Below, piece after piece: positions 16,437-25,327 of a DNA stretch of 64,000 nucleotides. This stretch comes from JADJNY01 sp046349615. Lineage in GTDB: Bacteria > Planctomycetota > UBA1135 > GCA-002686595. Numbering within the stretch: position 1 is the stretch's first letter; each line of letters opens with the position of its first letter. The stretch covers positions 62,001 through 126,000 of the forward strand of contig JAXMBZ010000002.1 in the NCBI GenBank assembly GCA_046349615.1, in the 5' to 3' direction. The notes under the pieces were generated by a model that was not told the origin of the DNA, ran no database searches, and worked only from the letters and a program-made list of their open reading frames with translations. Made by a program: the position numbers and the translations under genes.

Positions 16437-18143
16437 TCAGACCTTCGGTGCCTCGAGGCGCGCGACCTCGGCGGCGATCGTCGCGTCGTCGATCTTCGCG
16501 AAGAGGCCCTCGACGACGCCGAGCTTGCGTCCGGCGGGGAGCACGCGCCAGCTCCCGGCCTTCGGCACGCCGGGCCAGCGTTCGCGCGCGACGTCGCTCG
16601 TCTCACCGAGCATCGCCCAGAGCGCCTGCGCCTTCTTCGGCATGAACGGCGCCATCCAGCGCGCGAGCCACGCGAGCCACTGGCAGCACGTGTTCAACGT
16701 CGACGCGGCGAGCACGGGGTCGGTCTTGCGCAGCGTCCACGGCGCGGTGCGGTCGACGAACACGTTCGCGACGCGCGCGTTCTCGAGGAGCTGCTCCGCC
16801 GCGCGGCGGAACTTGAACGCGCGGACGTGCTCGCCCGGATCGCCGAACGCGCCGCACTCCTCGAGGATCGCGCGGTCGAGTTGCGCTTCGTGCGCGGGGT
16901 CGAGCGCGGGCACCTTGCCCTCGTAGTTCTTGTCGAGGAAGCGCAGCACGCGCGTGACGAGGTTGCCGATCGTGTCGGCGAGGCCCGCGTTGTTGCACGC
17001 TTGGAAGTCCTGCCAGCGCCACTCGGAGTCCGCCGTCTCCGGCGCGCTCGCGAGCAGGTAGAAGCGCGCGGCCTCGGTGTCGAAGCGCGCGCAGAAGTCC
17101 TCGATCGGGATCGTGCGCTTCTCCGACGTCGAGAACTTGCCGCCCTGCAGGTTGTAGAACTCGTTCGCGGGCACCTGCCACGGCAGGATCCAGCCGTCCT
17201 TCTGGCCGAACAGCATCGCGGGGAAGATCAGACAGTGGAACGCGATGTTGTCCTTGCCGATGAAGTGGACGAGGCGCGTGTCCGCGTCCTTCCACCAGCG
17301 CTTCCAGAGGTCGGGCTCGCCCTTCGCGCGCGCCCATTCCTGGGTGAAGGAGACGTACCCGATCGGCGCGTCGAACCAGACGTAGAGCACCTTGCCCGTC
17401 TCGCCGCCCGCGCGGTCCGCGGGGACGGGGATGCCCCAGCTCATGTCGCGCGTGATCGGGCGCGGGCCGATCTCGGCGAGTTGGTTCCCGATGAAGCCCG
17501 TGACGTTCGGCTTCCACTCGTGGTTCGAGAACCAGGCGCCGAGGCCGTCGTCGCGCAGCTTCGCGAGGTCGAGGTACCAGTGCAGCGTGCTGCGCTTCTC
17601 CGGCGTCGTCCCGCAGACCTTGCAGGCGACGACCTTCATCTTCAGCGGCTCGAGCTCCTGTCCGCAACGCGGGCATTCGTTCCCGCGCGCCTTGTCGTAG
17701 CCGCAGAGGTAGCACGTGCCGACGACGTAACGATCGGCGAGGAACATGCGGTCCTTCGGGCAGTAGAGCTGCTCGCTCGACCGCTTCGAGAGGTAGCCGT
17801 TCTGGTCGAGGCGCCGGAAGAACTCCTGGCTCGTCTCCCGGTGGTCGGGGCAGAGGCTCGTGCCCGACCACACGTCGAACGCGATGCCGAAGCGGTCGAA
17901 CGTGTCCTTGATCACGTTGCGCCAGCGCGCGACGTAGTCGGCGTAGGGGACGTCCTCCTGCTCCGCGTTGATCGTGATCGCGGTGCCGTGCTCGTCGCCG
18001 CCGCACACGTAGAGCACCTCCTCGCCCTGCATGCGCAGCGTGCGCGCGTAGACGTCGGCGGGGAGGTACGCGCCGGTGACGTGGCCGAAGTGGATCGGGC
18101 CGTTGCAGTAGGGGAGCGCGCTCGTGACGAGATAGCGGACCAA
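16437..18143 (-). CDS. metG: Methionine--tRNA ligase, short form without tRNA-binding tail
   Basis: MetRS charges tRNA-Met with methionine. The 568-residue chain begins MVRYLVTSALPYCNGPIHFGHV, containing the HIGH-type motif PIHFGH. The connective domain has four zinc-type cysteine groups (YCPKD, CYLCG, CPRCG, CKVCG). The second class I signature is KFSTSEKR rather than KMSKS; comparable KxSTS forms are known in some bacterial MetRS. There is no C-terminal EMAP/Trbp111-like domain. The conserved N terminus fixes the start at 18143, 18 nt after the LAB_N gene. Its position between envelope-glycan genes is unusual. Confidence 0.97.
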   Translation of the reverse strand: MVRYLVTSALPYCNGPIHFGHVTGAYLPADVYARTLRMQGEEVLYVCGGDEHGTAITINAEQEDVPYADYVARWRNVIKDTFDRFGIAFDVWSGTSLCPDHRETSQEFFRRLDQNGYLSKRSSEQLYCPKDRMFLADRYVVGTCYLCGYDKARGNECPRCGQELEPLKMKVVACKVCGTTPEKRSTLHWYLDLAKLRDDGLGAWFSNHEWKPNVTGFIGNQLAEIGPRPITRDMSWGIPVPADRAGGETGKVLYVWFDAPIGYVSFTQEWARAKGEPDLWKRWWKDADTRLVHFIGKDNIAFHCLIFPAMLFGQKDGWILPWQVPANEFYNLQGGKFSTSEKRTIPIEDFCARFDTEAARFYLLASAPETADSEWRWQDFQACNNAGLADTIGNLVTRVLRFLDKNYEGKVPALDPAHEAQLDRAILEECGAFGDPGEHVRAFKFRRAAEQLLENARVANVFVDRTAPWTLRKTDPVLAASTLNTCCQWLAWLARWMAPFMPKKAQALWAMLGETSDVARERWPGVPKAGSWRVLPAGRKLGVVEGLFAKIDDATIAAEVARLEAPKV

Positions 18144-18161
18144 GTTCGGACCTCGTGGGGA

Positions 18162-18902
18162 TCAGGCGGCGCGCGTCGCGCCTTCGCGCGCGGCGTCCTC
18201 GGCGGCGCGCGCGCGGTAGATCAGGATCAGGTTGCGCGCGTAGACGAACACGCCGGTCGATTGACCGAGCACGCCGACGACGTCCTTGCGCCAGACGAAG
18301 TAGACGAAGAGCATCAGCCCGCCGAAGAGGCTGCCCCACCAGAACCCGACGGGGACGACGGAGCGCTTCTCCTTCTCGCTCGCCCACCACTGGAGCACCA
18401 TGCGGAACGTGAAGAGCGCCTGGCCGAGGAAGCCGAGCGCGACCCACACGAACCCGAGCGGCGTGGTGATGTTGAAGAGCACGTAGAGGAAGCCGTTCGC
18501 GCGCTGCCCCTCCTGCACCTCGGCGAGCCGCTCGGCGAACTCCTCCGGCGTCAGGCGGAGCTTCCCTTCGGGTGTCTCGAGCACGAAGTACGGCGTGCCC
18601 GACGCGTCGTGCTCGACGGGGACGTCCTTCAGACGCTTCTGCAGGTCGAGCACCCCGCCCCACTCGACCATCGGCGCCGCGGCGGCCGGAGCGGCGGCGC
18701 GCACTTCACCCTGCGCGGGCGCGGAGTCGGAGTCGCCGTCGGCCGCCGGCCCGTTCAGGACGGGCGCAGGGCTCACGACGGGTTCCGCGTGCGCGACGCG
18801 CGTGAACAGCGCGAGCGCCCCGAGCGCGAGCGCGTTCGCGACGGCGAGCACGGCCGCGATTTGGACGACACGGCGGAGGAGCGCGCGCGCGTCACCGCGC
18901 AT
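18162..18902 (-). CDS. LAB_N (lipid-A-disaccharide synthase N-terminal domain) membrane protein
   Basis: The C-terminal 100 of 246 residues are a LAB_N domain: LGFLGQALFTFRMVLQWWAS, KRSVVPVGFWWGSLFGG and VYARNLILIYR. This three-helix unit is fused to LpxB in some bacteria and otherwise stands next to GT2 and GT39 genes. Before it come a signal-anchor helix (about 12-34) and a Pro/Ala-rich periplasmic segment, which make this version longer than usual. It overlaps the upstream GT2 gene by 11 nt. The usual GT2-LAB_N-GT39 association suggests work on polyprenyl-phosphate sugars for envelope glycan modification; the biochemical role of LAB_N alone is unclear. Confidence 0.88.
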   Translation of the reverse strand: MRGDARALLRRVVQIAAVLAVANALALGALALFTRVAHAEPVVSPAPVLNGPAADGDSDSAPAQGEVRAAAPAAAAPMVEWGGVLDLQKRLKDVPVEHDASGTPYFVLETPEGKLRLTPEEFAERLAEVQEGQRANGFLYVLFNITTPLGFVWVALGFLGQALFTFRMVLQWWASEKEKRSVVPVGFWWGSLFGGLMLFVYFVWRKDVVGVLGQSTGVFVYARNLILIYRARAAEDAAREGATRAA

Positions 18903-19764
18903 CGGTCACCTCGCGGATCGGGAGCAGGATGCGCCGCCCGCGCATCCAGCGCACCGCGAGCAGGTCCTTGAGCGCGCGGAACGCGCGGTTCCACACGCCG
19001 TACTTGCTCTTGCCCGCGACGCGCGGGAAGTGGTTCACCGGGTGCTCCGCGACGCGGAAGCCGTGGTAGCGCAGGAGCGTCGGCAGGAAGCGGTGCATGC
19101 CCTCGAAGAGCGGGATCGCCTGGATCGCGTCCGTGCGGAAGAGCTTGAGCGAGCAGCCCGTGTCGCGGATCGAGTCCTTCGAGATCCAGTTGCGCACCGC
19201 GTTCGCGAAGCGCGACGACACCCGGCGCACGAAGTTGTCGTTGCGCTTGATGCGGTAGCCGACGACGGCGTCGAGGCCCTCCGCGCGCAGGATCTCGAGC
19301 ATCTTCGGCAGGTCCGCCGGATCGTTCTGGAGGTCGGCGTCGAGCGTCGCGACGAGCGGCGCGCGCGCGACCTGGAGCCCGGCCGTCGTCGCCGCCGTCT
19401 GACCGCAGTTGCGCGCGAAGAACACGCCGACGACGCGCGGATCGCGCGCGGCGAGCGCGCGGATCAGGTCCGCGGAGCCGTCCTTGCTGCCGTCGTCGAC
19501 GAGCACGAGCTCCCACGGCGTGCGGTCGCCGAAGATCTCGACGACGCGCTGGTGGAGCTTCTCCAGGTTCTCGACCTCGTCGTAGACGGGCGCCACGAGC
19601 GAGAGCTCGGGGGCCGGGCTCGCGTCGCGGCGGAAGCGCCAGCGGACCTGCGACTGGAGCAGGTCGCCGGCCGGGGTGCGGGGAGCGTTCGGGGCGGTCA
19701 CGGTGGAGGAGCGCGGCGGCGTGGGGACGGGCTCGGCTTTCGCGAGGCGGGTCACGTGTGACAT
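18892..19764 (-). CDS. GT2 family glycosyltransferase (dolichyl/undecaprenyl-phosphate sugar synthase type)
   Basis: The 290-residue protein has the GT2 core seen in DPM1/ArnC-like enzymes: LSLVAPVYDEVENL, LVLVDDGSKDGS, FARNCGQTAATTAG and the metal-binding DADLQNDP. RDTGCSLKLFR is the conserved acceptor-side motif. These enzymes link a nucleotide sugar to polyprenyl phosphate at the inner membrane. It lacks the C-terminal membrane helices of ArnC, which the adjoining LAB_N protein may replace. The ATG at 19764 is chosen; the first 45 residues are low in conservation, so a later start is possible. It is the first gene of the minus-strand run and is divergent from a second GT39 gene. Confidence 0.9.
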   Translation of the reverse strand: MSHVTRLAKAEPVPTPPRSSTVTAPNAPRTPAGDLLQSQVRWRFRRDASPAPELSLVAPVYDEVENLEKLHQRVVEIFGDRTPWELVLVDDGSKDGSADLIRALAARDPRVVGVFFARNCGQTAATTAGLQVARAPLVATLDADLQNDPADLPKMLEILRAEGLDAVVGYRIKRNDNFVRRVSSRFANAVRNWISKDSIRDTGCSLKLFRTDAIQAIPLFEGMHRFLPTLLRYHGFRVAEHPVNHFPRVAGKSKYGVWNRAFRALKDLLAVRWMRGRRILLPIREVTDAR

Positions 19765-19811
19765 GATGCGCTCGACATGAGCGGCTTGCGAGCGTTTGGA
19801 GCGTCCCGCGC

Positions 19812-21572
19812 GTGAACGCGCCCTCGGACGAGCCGCGCGGGGCCGCGGAAGGGCGCGTCGGCACCGCGGCGGCGCCCGCGCGCGGACCGTTCCTCGGCGG
19901 CTGGTACCCGCTCGCCGCGATCGTCCTGCTCGCCGCGTCGATCGGCCTCTGGGCGCCGGACGAGCCCCGCTACGCCGAGGTCGCGCGCGAGGCGTGGGAC
20001 GGCGACCTGCTCGTCATGCACCTGAACGGCGACGTCTACTTCGCGAAGCCGCCGCTCGTGTACTGGCTCGCGGGCGCGTTCGGGCGGTGCTTCGGGTGGC
20101 ACGAGCTCGCGCTCCGCCTTCCGTCGCTGCTCGCGACGCTCGCGACCGCGTGGCTCGCGGCGCGGCTCGCGCGCCGGTACTGGGGCGAGCTCGAGGCACG
20201 GTGGACGGTCTTCTTCGCGCTCGGCTCGGCGATGGTGTTCTACATCGGCGGCCGAGTGCAGCTCGACCCCGTGCTCTCGGCGCTCTGCCTCGCCGCCGTC
20301 GAGCGCGCGACGGTCGAGGACGGGACGCGCGCCGAGCGTGGGCGCGCGCGGCTCGTCGGCGGGCTCTGCGCGGGGCTCGCGGCGCTCGCGAAGGGACCGG
20401 TCGCGTGGCTGCACGTCGGCGTCGGCGTGATCGCGCTCCACCTCGCCCGCGAGCGCGCGCGCGACGCGGCGGCGCCGCGCAGGGGGAGCTGGTTCGCGTT
20501 CGCGCTGCTCGCGCTCGTGCCCGTGGTCGCGTGGGGGCTCGCCGCTTCGTTCGCCGAGCACGCGCGCACCGGGACGTGGGACCTCTTCCGCTCGCTTTTC
20601 TTCGGACAGCACTTCGGGCGCGTGATCGAGGGCACGGAGCACCGCGGTCCCCCGTGGGAGTTCCTCGCGACGTTTCCGCCGCTGTTCCTTCCGTTCACGC
20701 CGTTCCTGCTCGTCGGCCTCGTGCGAGCCTGGCGCGTGCGCCGTGCGCTGGGAGCTCGAGCGTCCGTCGAGTCGGCGCGTTCGGAGCTCGTGCGCGGCGA
20801 CCGCGCGCTCGTCGGGTTCGCGCTCGCGTTCACCGTGCTCTTCGTCGCGTTCAGCGCGATGCCGCCGAAGCGCGATCTCTACCTCCTGCCGCTCTACCCC
20901 GCGGCCGCGCTGCTCTGCGCGCGCGTCGTCGCCGAGACGTTGCGTGGGGCGCCGCTCGCGCGCGGGTTCGGGCTCGCGAGCGCCCTCGTGTGGACGCTCG
21001 TCGGCGCGGCGGGGCTCGTCGGCCTCGTCGCGGTGCTCGGGGTCGTCCGCATCGAGGCGCTCGACGCGCTCGCGCGGAAGCCGGACGCCGAGGACGTGCT
21101 CGAGGTCGTGCGCGCGAACGTCCCTGGCGTCGCGGCCGTGTTCGGGGCCTTCCTGCTCGGCGGCGCGGCGGCGCTCGTCGCGTTCGCGCGCCGGCGCGTC
21201 GCGTTCGGGCTCGACGCGCTCGGCGTCGGGATCACGGTCGCGGTCGCGGCGGCCGCGCTCTTCGTCCTCCCCGCGATCGACCCCCTGAAGTGCGCGCGCG
21301 GGCTCGCCGAGGAACTCGCCGCGCGGCCCGAGAAGCCGACGCGCATCGCGTGCGTCGGCGTGCAGCCCGAGGGCTATCGGTTCTACGGGCGCGTGCCGGC
21401 GGTGAAGGAGGACCTCGAGGTCGCGCTCGCGCGCGAGGGCGATCAGTTCCTGGCCCTCGTCGCGCGCAAGAACTTCGAGCTCCTCCCCGAAACGCTGCGA
21501 GCACGCCTCTGCGTGCTCGCGAGCCGGAGCGTGGGCTCCCGCGACGTGCTCGTGCTCGGCGCCGCGCGCTGA
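19812..21572 (+). CDS. Second GT39/ArnT-like membrane glycosyltransferase
   Basis: The 586-residue polytopic protein belongs to the same GT-C group as the gene at 14874-16427. APDEPRYAEVAREAWDGD holds the ArnT acidic motif, AKPPLVYWLAGAFGR follows, and PPKRDLYLLPLYPAAALL is the later conserved loop. About a dozen hydrophobic helices are visible, then a short soluble C-terminal part. It starts with a GTG at 19812, 47 bp from the divergent GT2 start. It probably uses the same polyprenyl-linked sugar made by the GT2/LAB_N pair; acceptor unknown. Confidence 0.86.
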   Translation: MNAPSDEPRGAAEGRVGTAAAPARGPFLGGWYPLAAIVLLAASIGLWAPDEPRYAEVAREAWDGDLLVMHLNGDVYFAKPPLVYWLAGAFGRCFGWHELALRLPSLLATLATAWLAARLARRYWGELEARWTVFFALGSAMVFYIGGRVQLDPVLSALCLAAVERATVEDGTRAERGRARLVGGLCAGLAALAKGPVAWLHVGVGVIALHLARERARDAAAPRRGSWFAFALLALVPVVAWGLAASFAEHARTGTWDLFRSLFFGQHFGRVIEGTEHRGPPWEFLATFPPLFLPFTPFLLVGLVRAWRVRRALGARASVESARSELVRGDRALVGFALAFTVLFVAFSAMPPKRDLYLLPLYPAAALLCARVVAETLRGAPLARGFGLASALVWTLVGAAGLVGLVAVLGVVRIEALDALARKPDAEDVLEVVRANVPGVAAVFGAFLLGGAAALVAFARRRVAFGLDALGVGITVAVAAAALFVLPAIDPLKCARGLAEELAARPEKPTRIACVGVQPEGYRFYGRVPAVKEDLEVALAREGDQFLALVARKNFELLPETLRARLCVLASRSVGSRDVLVLGAAR

Positions 21573-21587
21573 GCACGACCGGGCGCG

Positions 21588-22043
21588 TCAGTCGCCCTTG
21601 TACTTGCCGTGGCCTTCCTTCTTGATGGCCTTGAGCTGCTCGTCGAACACCTTCTTCGCGTCGTCCAGCTTGTCGGCGACGGCGGCGCTCTCGAGGTCGA
21701 GCAGCGCCTTCTGGAGTTCGATCATCTCCTTGCGGTACCCGGCGATGAACTCCTTCTTCTTGTCGGGCTCCTTGACCTGACCGGCGGTCGCGGGAGTCTC
21801 GAGCTTCGCCTCCTGCACGGCCTTCTGCATCTCGAGCGTCTGCGCGAGCACGGTCGCCAGGTCCTTCTTCTCGAGCGCCTTGCCGATCTTCTGCTGGCCG
21901 GCCTGCAGCGTCTGCATCGCCTGCCCGATCTTGCCGCCGCCCCAAGGCGCCGGGTCGTAAGCGGTCGCGCGCGGAGCGAGCACGAACGCGGCGGCGGGAG
22001 CGACGAGGAGGAACGCGAGGAGGACGGAGTGTTTCGTCTTCAT
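21588..22043 (-). CDS. Periplasmic cytochrome b562-like four-helix protein
   Basis: The 151-residue product has a signal peptide (MKTKHSVLLAFLLVAP..., cleavage near ATA) and an all-helical mature part. It aligns by eye with cytochrome b562: AMQTLQ near the mature start corresponds to the Met ligand region (Met43), KKEFIAGYRKEMIELQKAL to helix 3, and DEQLKAIKKEGHGKYKG to the C-terminal helix that supplies the His ligand. The CxxCH found in some relatives is absent, so any heme would be b-type. Cytochrome b562 is a periplasmic electron-transfer protein. The alignment is a pattern match; heme binding is inference. A -10-like TAGACT lies about 55 nt upstream (minus strand, 22096-22091). Confidence 0.72.
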   Translation of the reverse strand: MKTKHSVLLAFLLVAPAAAFVLAPRATAYDPAPWGGGKIGQAMQTLQAGQQKIGKALEKKDLATVLAQTLEMQKAVQEAKLETPATAGQVKEPDKKKEFIAGYRKEMIELQKALLDLESAAVADKLDDAKKVFDEQLKAIKKEGHGKYKGD

Positions 22044-22153
22044 GGAGTGGGGGACGGAGCCAGGGTGGGCGGTGCCGCGGTCCGCGGCCGAGAACGCGGG
22101 AGTCTACCGATGCACCGCGCGCGTGCGGTGGCGCGCGCACCGTGAAACCTTCG

Positions 22154-23539
22154 TCAGTGCGGGTCCCTGGCCGGGGTGCGGCGGGGGAGCCGGGCGCGGA
22201 AGCGCGCTCCGCCGAGCGGAGACGTGCCGACCTCGATCGTCCCGCCCTGCTCCTCCACGGCGGTCCGGGTGAGCGCGAGGCCGAGGCCGTACCCGATGCG
22301 GCGGCCGCGCGCCGAGGGGCCGCGGAAGAACGGCTCGTAGATGCGCTCGCGCAGGTCGTCGGGCACGCCGGGGCCGGCGTCGTCGACCGTGACCTCGATC
22401 GCGTCCTCCCGGCCTTCGATGCGGACCTCGACGACCTGGCCCTGAGCGCTCCACTGGATCGCGTTCGCGGTGAGGTTGCGCACGGCGCGCAGGAGCGCCT
22501 CGCGGTCGCCGACGAGGCGGCAGTCGCCGGCCGCGGCGACGTCGAGCCGGACGCCGTGCCGTTCGGCGATCTGGCCCTCGCGCCGCAGGCGGAACCGCGC
22601 TTCCTCCGCGAGGTCGAAGTGCTCTCGTGCGTCCGTCCGTTGGCGATCACCGACCGAGCAGATCGTCACGAGGTTGTCGACGGCGTCGCCGAGGGAGCGC
22701 AACTCGTCGAGGTTCGAGCGGAGCACCTCGCGGTAGGTCGCCGCGTCGCGGTCCTGGATCAGCGCGACCTCGGTTTCCCCGACGAGGTTCTGCACGGGCG
22801 AGCGCAGCTCGTGCGCGAGCCCGGCCGTGAAGAGGCGCGCTTGCTGGAGCTCGCCGCGGATGTTGGCGAGCATGACGCCGAGCGCGTCCGAGACCTCCTG
22901 GATCTCGACCGGCGCGTCGGGGATGCGCATGTCGACCGGGGCTCCGGGGTCCTTGACGGCCCGCGCTCGAGCCGCGACCTCCGCGAGCACCTTCGAGACG
23001 CGCCGGAACACGAGCGTGGCGACGCCGAACGCGAGCAGGATCGCCGCGCCGATCATCACGAGCGCGTAGGTCTCGTACCGGTCGAGCAACTCGAGGCGCC
23101 GCGAACCGTCGATCACGACGCCGACGAGCGCGTTCGGGGCGACGCGCTCGGTCTTCCAGCGCACGGCGCCCGACGCGGAGGCCGCGACGCCTTCGGCCTC
23201 CGTCTTCTCGGGGCGAGCCGGAGAGAGGAGCGCCGTCTCGCCGAACTGGAGGATCGGACCATCGTCGATCCAGACGCGCCACGCGAAGTCGCAGGGCGAG
23301 TGCTCGCGCGCGAGGTCGTCGAGCTTGTGCTCCAGCGTCTGCTCGCGTCCGGTGCCGAACAGGTCGGCGTGCTCCCGCAGCTCGACGAGCTCTTCGTGCG
23401 GCAGGCCGTCGAGGTCCTTCGCGATGCTCGCGCGCACGAGGAGCGCCGTCGCGAACGAGATCGCGACGACGAAGGTCGTGATGCTGACGAGGAAGAGGAC
23501 GGAGAGGCGGCGCGCGAGCGACCACGGACGCGCGGTCAC
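22154..23539 (-). CDS. Membrane sensor histidine kinase
   Basis: The 461-residue protein has a transmembrane helix at about 13-36, a periplasmic sensor of some 120 residues, a second helix at about 157-178, a HAMP-like linker, the dimerisation box AGLAHELRSPVQNL with phospho-acceptor His243, and a complete ATPase domain (NLTANAIQWS, DDAGPGV, EPFFRG, GYGLGLAL). It begins with a GTG that overlaps the stop of the response regulator gene by 4 nt, so the two form a translationally coupled pair. The signal sensed is not evident; no known sensor fold is obvious. Confidence 0.95.
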   Translation of the reverse strand: MTARPWSLARRLSVLFLVSITTFVVAISFATALLVRASIAKDLDGLPHEELVELREHADLFGTGREQTLEHKLDDLAREHSPCDFAWRVWIDDGPILQFGETALLSPARPEKTEAEGVAASASGAVRWKTERVAPNALVGVVIDGSRRLELLDRYETYALVMIGAAILLAFGVATLVFRRVSKVLAEVAARARAVKDPGAPVDMRIPDAPVEIQEVSDALGVMLANIRGELQQARLFTAGLAHELRSPVQNLVGETEVALIQDRDAATYREVLRSNLDELRSLGDAVDNLVTICSVGDRQRTDAREHFDLAEEARFRLRREGQIAERHGVRLDVAAAGDCRLVGDREALLRAVRNLTANAIQWSAQGQVVEVRIEGREDAIEVTVDDAGPGVPDDLRERIYEPFFRGPSARGRRIGYGLGLALTRTAVEEQGGTIEVGTSPLGGARFRARLPRRTPARDPH

Positions 23540-24222
23540 GGCGGCGTGCTCCCCGGCATCTGGATGACGTAGCCTTCGCCGCGCACGGTCTGGATCAGCG
23601 GGCGGCCGTGCTTGTCGATCTTCTTGCGCAAGCGCGCGACGTGGACGTCGACGACGTTCGTCTCCGGGTCGAAGTCGATGCCCCAGACCTCGTGGAGCAG
23701 CTCCGTGCGCGACACGACGCGGTCGTGGTGCATGACGAGCCAGCGCAGCACGTCGAACTCGCGCGGCGAGAGCTCGATCTTCTTGCCGCCGCGGAGCGCG
23801 AGCCGCCGGCCGAGGTCGAGCTGCAGGTCCGCGTACTCGAGCGGCGGCAGGCTCTGCCGGCGGCGGATCACCGCATCGATGCGCGCGAGGAGCTCCTCGA
23901 ACGCGAACGGCTTGATGATGTAGTCGTCGGCGCCGAGCTTCAGGCCCTTGACGCGCTCCTCGACCGTGTCGCGCGCGGTGATGAAGATCACCGGCGTCTC
24001 CCGTCCGCGCTCACGCAGGTCGTGGAGCAGCTCCCAGCCCGTCTTCACGGGCATCATCACGTCGAGCAGGATCAGGTCGAACGCGCCCTCGCCCACCTGG
24101 TCGAGCACCTCGAGCGCGGCGGCGCCGTCGGGCGCCGTCTGACACGCGATCCCCGACTGCTCGAGGCCGCTCGAAACGTAGCTCCGGAACTTGGGATCGT
24201 CGTCGACGACGAGGCAGCGCAT
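23536..24222 (-). CDS. OmpR/PhoB-family response regulator, partner of the histidine kinase
   Basis: The 228-residue protein has a receiver domain with acidic pocket VVDDD, phospho-acceptor Asp54 in LILLDVMMP and the conserved Lys104-Pro105, then a winged-helix effector (LSPREFDVLRWLVMH, ETNVVDVHVARLRKKID, TVRGEGYVI). It is a DNA-binding transcription regulator. It is first in the RR-HK pair and has a leaderless-type promoter. A second, clearly related regulator is encoded just upstream on the same strand, 51 bp away. Confidence 0.96.
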   Translation of the reverse strand: MRCLVVDDDPKFRSYVSSGLEQSGIACQTAPDGAAALEVLDQVGEGAFDLILLDVMMPVKTGWELLHDLRERGRETPVIFITARDTVEERVKGLKLGADDYIIKPFAFEELLARIDAVIRRRQSLPPLEYADLQLDLGRRLALRGGKKIELSPREFDVLRWLVMHHDRVVSRTELLHEVWGIDFDPETNVVDVHVARLRKKIDKHGRPLIQTVRGEGYVIQMPGSTPP

Positions 24223-24229
24223 GCAGAAG

Positions 24230-24257
24230 AGCGTACGGAACTCGGCGCTCGAGGCAA
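24230..24257 (-). promoter_or_regulatory. Promoter of the response regulator/kinase pair, leaderless type
   Basis: On the minus strand TTGCCT (24257-24252), a 16-bp spacer and TACGCT (24235-24230) precede the ATG at 24222 by 7 nt; no Shine-Dalgarno sequence is present. Confidence 0.6.
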
Positions 24258-24273
24258 ACGCGCGAGCTCGGGC

Positions 24274-25053
24274 TCAGGCTCCGGCGCTCAGGGAGCGGTC
24301 CGCACCCGGGTCGACGTCGTCGTCGTGCGACGCCTCGGGGGGCTGTAGCGCGAACACGTAGCCCTCCTTGCGGACGGTGTGGACGAGGGGAGAGCCCAGG
24401 AGGTCGAGCTTGCGACGCAGCCGGGCGATGTGGACGTTGACGACGTTCGTCTCGGGGTCGAACCGGATGTTCCACACGGCGTCCAGGAGCTCGGCCCGCG
24501 ACCAGACCCGCCCCGGCGCGTTGGCCATCACGCGCAGCAGGTCGAACTCGCGCGGCGAGAGGTCGAGGAGCCGCTTCCCACGGCGGACGATCCGCTTCAC
24601 GACGTCGATCTCCACGTCGCCGACGACGATGCGCGAGGTGTCGCGATGCCGGCGCATCACGGCGTGGATGCGCGCCGCGAGCTCCTTGAAGTCGAGGCTC
24701 TTCACGACGTAGTCGTCCGCGCCGAGGTTGAGCCCGCGCACGCGCTCGTCCGTCTGATCGACCCCGGTCAGGAAGATCACCGGGGTGACGCGCCCGCGCA
24801 GGCGCCAGCGTTCGAGGACCTCCCAGCCCGTTTCGCCGGGCATGTGGACGTCGAGGAGGATCAGATCGACGAGCCCGCCCTCGGGCGTGTGGTCGAGATA
24901 GCGCACCGCGCTCGGGCCGTCGGGCACCTCGACGACGCGCATGCCGACCTTCTCCAAGGCGTGCCGGACCAGGAGCCGATAGTCCCGGTCGTCGTCGACC
25001 AGGAGGATCGTGAGTGGATGATCGTGCGGCGCCAAGCTCCCCCTCCATCCCAT
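24274..25053 (-). CDS. Second OmpR/PhoB-family response regulator (no own kinase nearby)
   Basis: The 259-residue protein has receiver pocket LLVDDDRD, Asp68 in LILLDVHMP, Lys118, and a winged helix (LSPREFDLLRVMANA, ETNVVNVHIARLRRKLD, TVRKEGYVF). It is a paralogue of the adjacent regulator: both share FDPETNVV and the same overall layout. The Pro that normally follows the conserved Lys is Ser here (VVKSLDF), which may alter the output face. The start at 25053 gives a short N-terminal tail before the receiver; the frame is open further upstream without good start evidence. No second kinase is encoded nearby, so it may share the neighbouring kinase. Confidence 0.93.
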   Translation of the reverse strand: MGWRGSLAPHDHPLTILLVDDDRDYRLLVRHALEKVGMRVVEVPDGPSAVRYLDHTPEGGLVDLILLDVHMPGETGWEVLERWRLRGRVTPVIFLTGVDQTDERVRGLNLGADDYVVKSLDFKELAARIHAVMRRHRDTSRIVVGDVEIDVVKRIVRRGKRLLDLSPREFDLLRVMANAPGRVWSRAELLDAVWNIRFDPETNVVNVHIARLRRKLDLLGSPLVHTVRKEGYVFALQPPEASHDDDVDPGADRSLSAGA

Positions 25054-25241
25054 CGTCCGAAACGGACTCCTGCCAGCGTGTGCGGGAAGGGCACACGCTC
25101 GGCGCGAATCCACGGGCGGCGGCGTCAGTCTAGCGGTGGAACCCGACGACTGGGTGACGGAATCGTTCCCTCCGAAGGAACCGCCCGAAGCACTCTCCGC
25201 GCGCCGTGCGACCCGCCGTTCGCCCCGGCGGGGTCCGCGGG

Positions 25242-25247
25242 TAGAAT
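25242..25247 (+). promoter_or_regulatory. Possible -10 element (TAGAAT) for the acyl-CoA dehydrogenase operon
   Basis: TAGAAT fits the recurrent -10 class in this window; it lies 80 nt before the ATG at 25328, so this transcript would have a leader. No clear -35. Confidence 0.4.
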
Positions 25248-25327
25248 GCGCGACGACTCCACGCGCCGCGAACTCGCCGCGCACCGCCCCCCTCCGCCGC
25301 CGGCCGTTCCGGCCCACCCCACGCGAC

